DNA of 64,000 nucleotides from positions 5,457,545 to 5,521,544 of the forward strand of contig CM051456.1 of NCBI GenBank assembly GCA_028274465.1. Direction: 5' to 3'. The stretch comes from Plantago ovata. Taxonomy: Eukaryota; Streptophyta; Magnoliopsida; Lamiales; Plantaginaceae. The position numbers and the translations under genes are program-made. Positions 58,911 through 64,000 of the stretch are shown here, one piece after another (the first letter of the stretch is position 1; every line of letters begins with the position of its first letter). The notes below the pieces were generated by a model. That model was not told the origin of the DNA. It did not search any database and saw nothing but the letters and a program-made list of their open reading frames with translations.

Positions 58911-61900
58911 ATGGACGTGGAGAGATCTTCTCTGTGCAATTGGGTGGTCAATTTCTTACTGGAGGAGAATTATCTGCTTTCGGCGTTTGAGCTTCTCCAC
59001 GAGCTCCTCGATGATGGCCGCGACGATCAAGCCATTCGCCTCAAGGAGTTCTTCGCTGATCCCTCTCAGTTTCCGCCCGATCTGATCTCCCGCTTGAACT
59101 CTCTTCGAGGTTTGCCTCTATTGCCAATAATCAACTACTCTAATTGTCTGTCATCATGTCATTATGTTTTTACTGGATGCTTGTGGTTAATTTGATATTT
59201 AGTGGATTGCATTTCGATGATATCGAGGTTCTGTTGTAAAAATATGGTGCACTATTGTGAAAATTGGTATTCATAGAGTGACTCAGCAGCTTGGAAAATG
59301 ACTTGCTCGGTTTTGTAATGTCAACGAAATGTGTGAGTGAGTAGTGAGTAGAGGTTTAGTAAATTCCGAAGAGGCTGAATTCCTGGTTTGTGTCTGTCAA
59401 AATTATAGGCAGTAAATACAATGCTGACAAATAAGGGGATGATTTGATCATTTGATGGCTCGAGGAGCTAATGTAGAACCAGCTAAGCTAATTTCTAGTT
59501 TGTTGTAGAACATGGAGACTGCAAATATTAGATCTAAAGAGGAACTTCGTTCGTACACGCGAGTTAATAACATATGTTTTGACATTTGATTACCAGTATT
59601 CCTATGTTATCATAGACTTAGGTCAGAAACTGCAGGAATACGTAAACATGCACGTAGCAGATACAATATTATTCGGGTTAGTTAAAGGAGAAATAGGGGG
59701 TTGGTAACAGATTGCCCCACGTTATATATTTCAGCTGCGCTGAGTTTGGCTAAAACTTTAATGTTTTGTGCATACTGCACGGTTTCTAACGTGAGATCCT
59801 TTCTTCCCATACTTAGCTATCTGAATCGGCTTTTTTTTGGAATGTAGTTAATTGTGATAAATCTAGAATTCAATTCAAAATTATAATGTATATTGTGCTG
59901 AGATTTTGAAATACTTCACCATTTCTTCGTTCACGATGTTACGTCTAGGTGATAATCTATAAAATTATGGAACCTTTACAGTCCTCATTTATATCATGTT
60001 TACTGTAATTTCCTTTGAGAAAAAGAAAATGTTGAATATGCTTTTTCATCATCTGGGCTGCCGTTCATTAGCAGCATCCTCTGACATAGTCACAGCATTC
60101 GGTCCATGCCCCTTCGACCCTCGAACTGGGTCGATCGACCCAAATCGCCATTCGATTCGGTCGGATTCGGCGAGGGGACGGCGACCCAATTCGGTCACCC
60201 AGAAACCCCAATTCGAAAAAAAAATACTAACCTTGTATCAACGAACGGCATGATTGATTTGGGTGGCAATGGATTTCGGAAGCAGAGATTCATAATCAGA
60301 TATGTGATTATGTGAAGCCCGTGGATTTTGGAAGCAGAGAAGTAAATGATGGTGATGCTGGGTTGCTGACTCTTAGTCTTACAGTAAATATTCATCTCAC
60401 CCAATTAATTAATGATTAATCCATTCAACTCATTAGAACATACAGCACATCAAAATATGGAGATAAAAAAAATAAAAAATTATACACCTAATCGATTTCG
60501 ACCCGGACCGTCCCATGAATGAGTATACCCCCCTCCGTACCGGGTTCGCAACCTATACCGAATTTCGACCCCGTCCCCGAATTTCGACCCGACCGTCCCT
60601 CGACTTGTGTGACTTTTTCATGTAGAAAAAGCTTAGAAGCAGTTGCCATGCTTTCAGTGAATTGATATTGATTTGATATTTCAGTATTCATCTTAGAATT
60701 CAGCTTTAAAAGCAGTCCTGTTGCTAACCTACACTTGCATGTATTTGTATGTAGTAAGTATGCATCCATACACAAACACACGTGTGTGTGTGTATTTGTT
60801 TTAGAAATCCCTTGTGGACTTCCACAATCGTGCTTATCACAAATCCTATGGGAATATGATGGTAATATGGGACATAGTGGAACTATTGTTCCTCAAGTCA
60901 TCTTCGTTTCTTCCACCCGAGCTTTCCAAGTAATGAGTTATATGGTCAATTTACTTATGGAGGTTAGCTGGGAATCTGATCTGAGATATTGAATACAGTA
61001 TGTTTTTTGTCAATGTGTTTTGACTGCTGTGAGTAGTCACATATAGATATCTTATAACTGTTCTGTTATAGTTAACTATAAGCTGCTACATCACTCTCCA
61101 GGTTGCATGGGTGTTGTTTTTATTTATTTATTCATTAAGATCTTGAAACTGACTAGCATCATCTGACTTTCATGAATAATAGCTGTTCCAGTCGAGACAT
61201 AAAGAGAAGTAGACAAACCAAACAAATCAACTAGCACCACTAGTTTCCTGAAATAATGGAACCTAGAGTGGAGAAGTAACATGGCCAAGAAGTTCTTAGG
61301 AGCCCTGTTAGGATCTTTGACTTTGTAATAAATAAGAGAATAAGATATCACTGATGAGTTAGAAGATATAAGGTGATATTAAGTTGGCTTTGAGATTTAC
61401 TGGAACTTTAGTTATTTACTTGTAAGAGTAAAGAGCATAATGTAGAGGAGAATAAGAATAGATTTGTGCTACATAATATTGTTGCAACAAAGATACCTAC
61501 ACATTACTACTGCATTGATGATTCAAGCACGGTGCTGACTCTGTCCGCTGTTGCAGAGTATTCTGTTAGTAATTTTAAGAATAGCTTGGGTTTCATAATT
61601 TTGACTTAGATTGACAATTGAATACATTTAATTTTAACTTTTTATGTGATTAGTTGCGGACCCCCAAAGTCTACTTGAAGAGAAGGAGTCACTCGTAGAA
61701 AAGTTGGCACTCACTGAATATGAGCTTCGTTTGGCCCAAGAAGACAAAGATAAGCTCAAGTCGGATTTGCTCCACAGAAATTCCAACTTGGATGAATCCA
61801 GCAGTAATTACTGAAATTTTCTATCCTTTTGTTTTACATGTGTGCATATTGTATCGCAGTATATGAGGTTTAAGGTTATTATGCATAAATAGTTGCATAT

Positions 61901-64000
61901 TTATCAATCCCAATTCATCCACTGCATCCTTCCTTTCCCAATATTCATACATATTTTTTACAGAATGCAAATTCTAAAGGTGTTACTGTGTCTGGAGTTA
62001 TTTGAATTTTGAAGTATAAAACAAACCAGGAAAAAAAAAGAAAGAAGAAAGTATCTAAGCGATATATCCATGTTGGTTTATCAAATGCAGGATTGTTAAC
62101 TTAGCTGTTTAATGCATTTTCAGGGGAGAGCATGGATGTGTCTGTAAATAATGGATCAACAGTACAACCAACGAAAAAGGAAGTATCTTTATCTGATTTG
62201 GGTCCCTTAAAAAACAATGAACGACTGGATATCAATTGTGCAGTGAAAGAGTATCTTTTATTAGCAGGATACCGTTTGACTGCAATGACATTTTATGAGG
62301 AGGTATATCATCGATAACCTTAAGATCCGCAATAACTTCAAGCGGAAGCCTGAAACTCAGTTATTTCCAAGAACCAATTTGTTTTCATATTAGCATCTTT
62401 CTGTTTATGTGCCACCATGAACGTAGATTAGAAAACTGAAAGATATCTCTTGAAGGTATTTACCGTATGCACAAACTGCGCATTACCAAATAAAGTATGG
62501 ATAACAGTCTGAGACTCTGAGTTACAGCAGTAGTCTGTCTAAGAAGTAATATATATTTTATTACATGCAAAATAGCTATGATGGTTCAAGGGTAGGTGTG
62601 AGTGTGCTATAATTGAGAGTATCGAAGTTTGTCATAGTGGTCACATACTTATTTTCATGGATGCCTTTTGGTTGATAAGGTATGAGATTTGGGTAACATA
62701 TTTATGTACAACTAATTGTGGTTGATTTTGTGGGAAATGTTTTTTTAGTCAAATGTCATTTCTGTTGAACTCATGCAATAATCTAGCAAACAAATATTGC
62801 CTGTTTTACTTGATTTTTTAGACAGTGATGTCATTTTTGGGAAGTTTGGTGAATAATCTTCCTTCTAAATTTTCGCTTAAGATGTATCGCTCCCGCATTG
62901 ATGCAGGGCATATATAAACTTGGTTTGCACATATTTTGAAAACTTTATTTGCCCGTACGCAGGTCACTGATCAAAACCTGGATGTATGGGAAAACTCCTC
63001 TGCATGTGTTCCAGATGCGCTGCGACATTATTATTACCAGTTTCTTTGTTCTACTACTGCGGCTGCGGAGGTAACTTATTTTTTATTTTTTTTATTTTGA
63101 CAATTTTGGTGGAGATACAAACATGCTGGACATGCCTCTTCTTGCATCATCAACTAATATGGATGGAAAAACCCATTTAATCCATACCCACCTATATGAA
63201 AACTATTTATACCTACCTGCTCATAAATGGACCCAAATGGGTCTAACCTATCAATAGTTCTACTATAAGTTAAATACGTAACTAATAGTTTATTCGAAAA
63301 ACAACAATGCTGAGAAGAAAAAGAAAAACACAATTAAATCAGAAAAACAGTGCGTTTGCTGCAAGGGCACCAAGACAGGCTCTGCTCTTCTGGTACTCCT
63401 CATCGTTCACATATGTAGAAATAATTACAATTTTTTTTAGTTTAAATAGATAATATTTCATTTTTCCACCTTGTAACTTTAAATGGATTGTAAATAGTTA
63501 ATTCCATAAATGGGTGTAAACCTACCACATAAAAACCGTATCTGACCCAAAATCCCAAACTGACACGCCTAATCATCACTTAAATATTAACTTGTATAGT
63601 TTGGTTTGTGCTTACTATCATGGTGGAGTTTACCATCAACCTTTGTTGCTTACTCCCAAGTTGCAAATTTAGGACAATAAAACTATGAAAACAAGTTGAT
63701 GCTATCCCAGAAACTCACTTCCTTGACCCACTTTAGACTTGTATATCTGAATGAATTGCTAGATATCATTCGCCTTATATTAAAGATCTGTTTGACCTGG
63801 GCATACTAATCTGTGATTATGCATAACTGCATTTTGCGTGAGAGCTAATATGCTTAGTTTTGATCATCTAAACAACTTGGTGCATGGTGTCACTTAATTT
63901 ATTTGATGTTAGTTTCAAAATTCTTGAAGTGGTTGATATGTTGAGGTTTGCTAACTGGTCAATTTCGTCATTTACAAGGATCAGTCCATCTTATGATTTA
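58911..64000 (+). CDS. LisH/HEAT-repeat protein (RELCH-like), 5' part
   Basis: Four exons fall in the window: 58911-59109, 61654-61803, 62124-62302 and 62963-63070 (212 codons, frame continuous); the gene continues past the right edge. The N-terminus is a LisH dimerisation motif (about residues 8-40, VVNFLLEENYLLSAFELLHELL), then a short coiled coil (ADPQSLLEEKESLVEKLALTEYE…) and a second LisH-like block (CAVKEYLLLAGYRLTAMTFYEEV, about residues 153-178). This matches the plant homologue of the animal LisH and HEAT-repeat protein RELCH (KIAA1468), which works in endosome-Golgi cholesterol transport; the plant role is not established to my knowledge. The HEAT repeats should lie downstream. No exon is seen in 63071-64000. 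Intron 1 is 2.5 kb. Confidence 0.88.
60100..60610. repeat. GC-rich patches in intron 1 of the LisH gene
   Basis: Two unusually GC-rich patches in an AT-rich intron (60100-60215 and 60490-60605) contain repeated TTCGACCC and ACCGTCCC words, and GGATTT(C/T)GGAAGCAGAGA occurs twice (about 60269 and 60323). They do not look like an exon: no continuous frame with family similarity. Probably a decayed mobile element. Confidence 0.35.

Overview
The window is plant nuclear DNA from a eudicot. The genes have many short GT-AG introns in AT-rich DNA, the families are plant-specific (DETOXIFICATION/MATE transporters, PMI2-type WEB coiled-coil protein, C3H14/15-type zinc finger, PB1 protein, LRR receptor kinase), and the spacers hold plant-style MITEs, MULEs, a TRIM and a LINE fragment. 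I cannot fix the genus.

Layout. 1-1339 (minus): 5' part of an LRR receptor-kinase gene running off the left edge, with a frameshift. 5126-30577 (plus): a head-to-tail array of seven MATE efflux genes sharing one seven-exon plan (exons 2-6 of 545/87/57/239/206 nt in almost every copy). Copies 1, 3, 4 and 7 read as intact 479-485 aa proteins. Copy 5 has one nonsense codon. Copy 2 is a truncated pseudogene. Copy 6 is broken by two insertions, one of them resembling plant mitochondrial DNA. Between copies 2 and 3 lies a complete Pack-MULE-like element with a 9-bp target duplication. It carries an F-box/FBD-LRR gene fragment that was itself hit by a tiny TRIM retrotransposon with a 5-bp target duplication.

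31414-32849 (minus): tandem CCCH zinc-finger gene. 35397-35831 and 38955-39383 (minus): two paralogous small basic proteins of unknown function. 39.4-43.7 kb: spacer with a TA/GATA microsatellite, a direct duplication and a 5'-truncated LINE flanked by an 18-bp target duplication. 43733-45404 (minus): lipid phosphate phosphatase of the LPP2 type, with a probable 2-kb intron in its 5' leader. 49371-51966 (plus): PB1-domain protein with a repeat-rich low-complexity tail. 53011-54888 (minus): PMI2-like chloroplast-movement coiled-coil protein. 55-58.9 kb: spacer with a MULE-like element. 58911 to the right edge (plus): first four exons of a LisH/HEAT-repeat protein.

The genes do not form one pathway. 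The notable biology is a birth-and-death transporter array, and a gene order that, from memory, recalls two duplicated Arabidopsis chromosome 1 blocks (MATE genes near C3H14, PMI2 and an LRR kinase; MATE genes near LPP2). Most of the novelty is in the well-preserved transposon structures: Pack-MULE with nested TRIM, TTCAG-repeat MITEs, a TIR element with an internal minisatellite, a MULE-like element at 57 kb, and a LINE with an intact target duplication.
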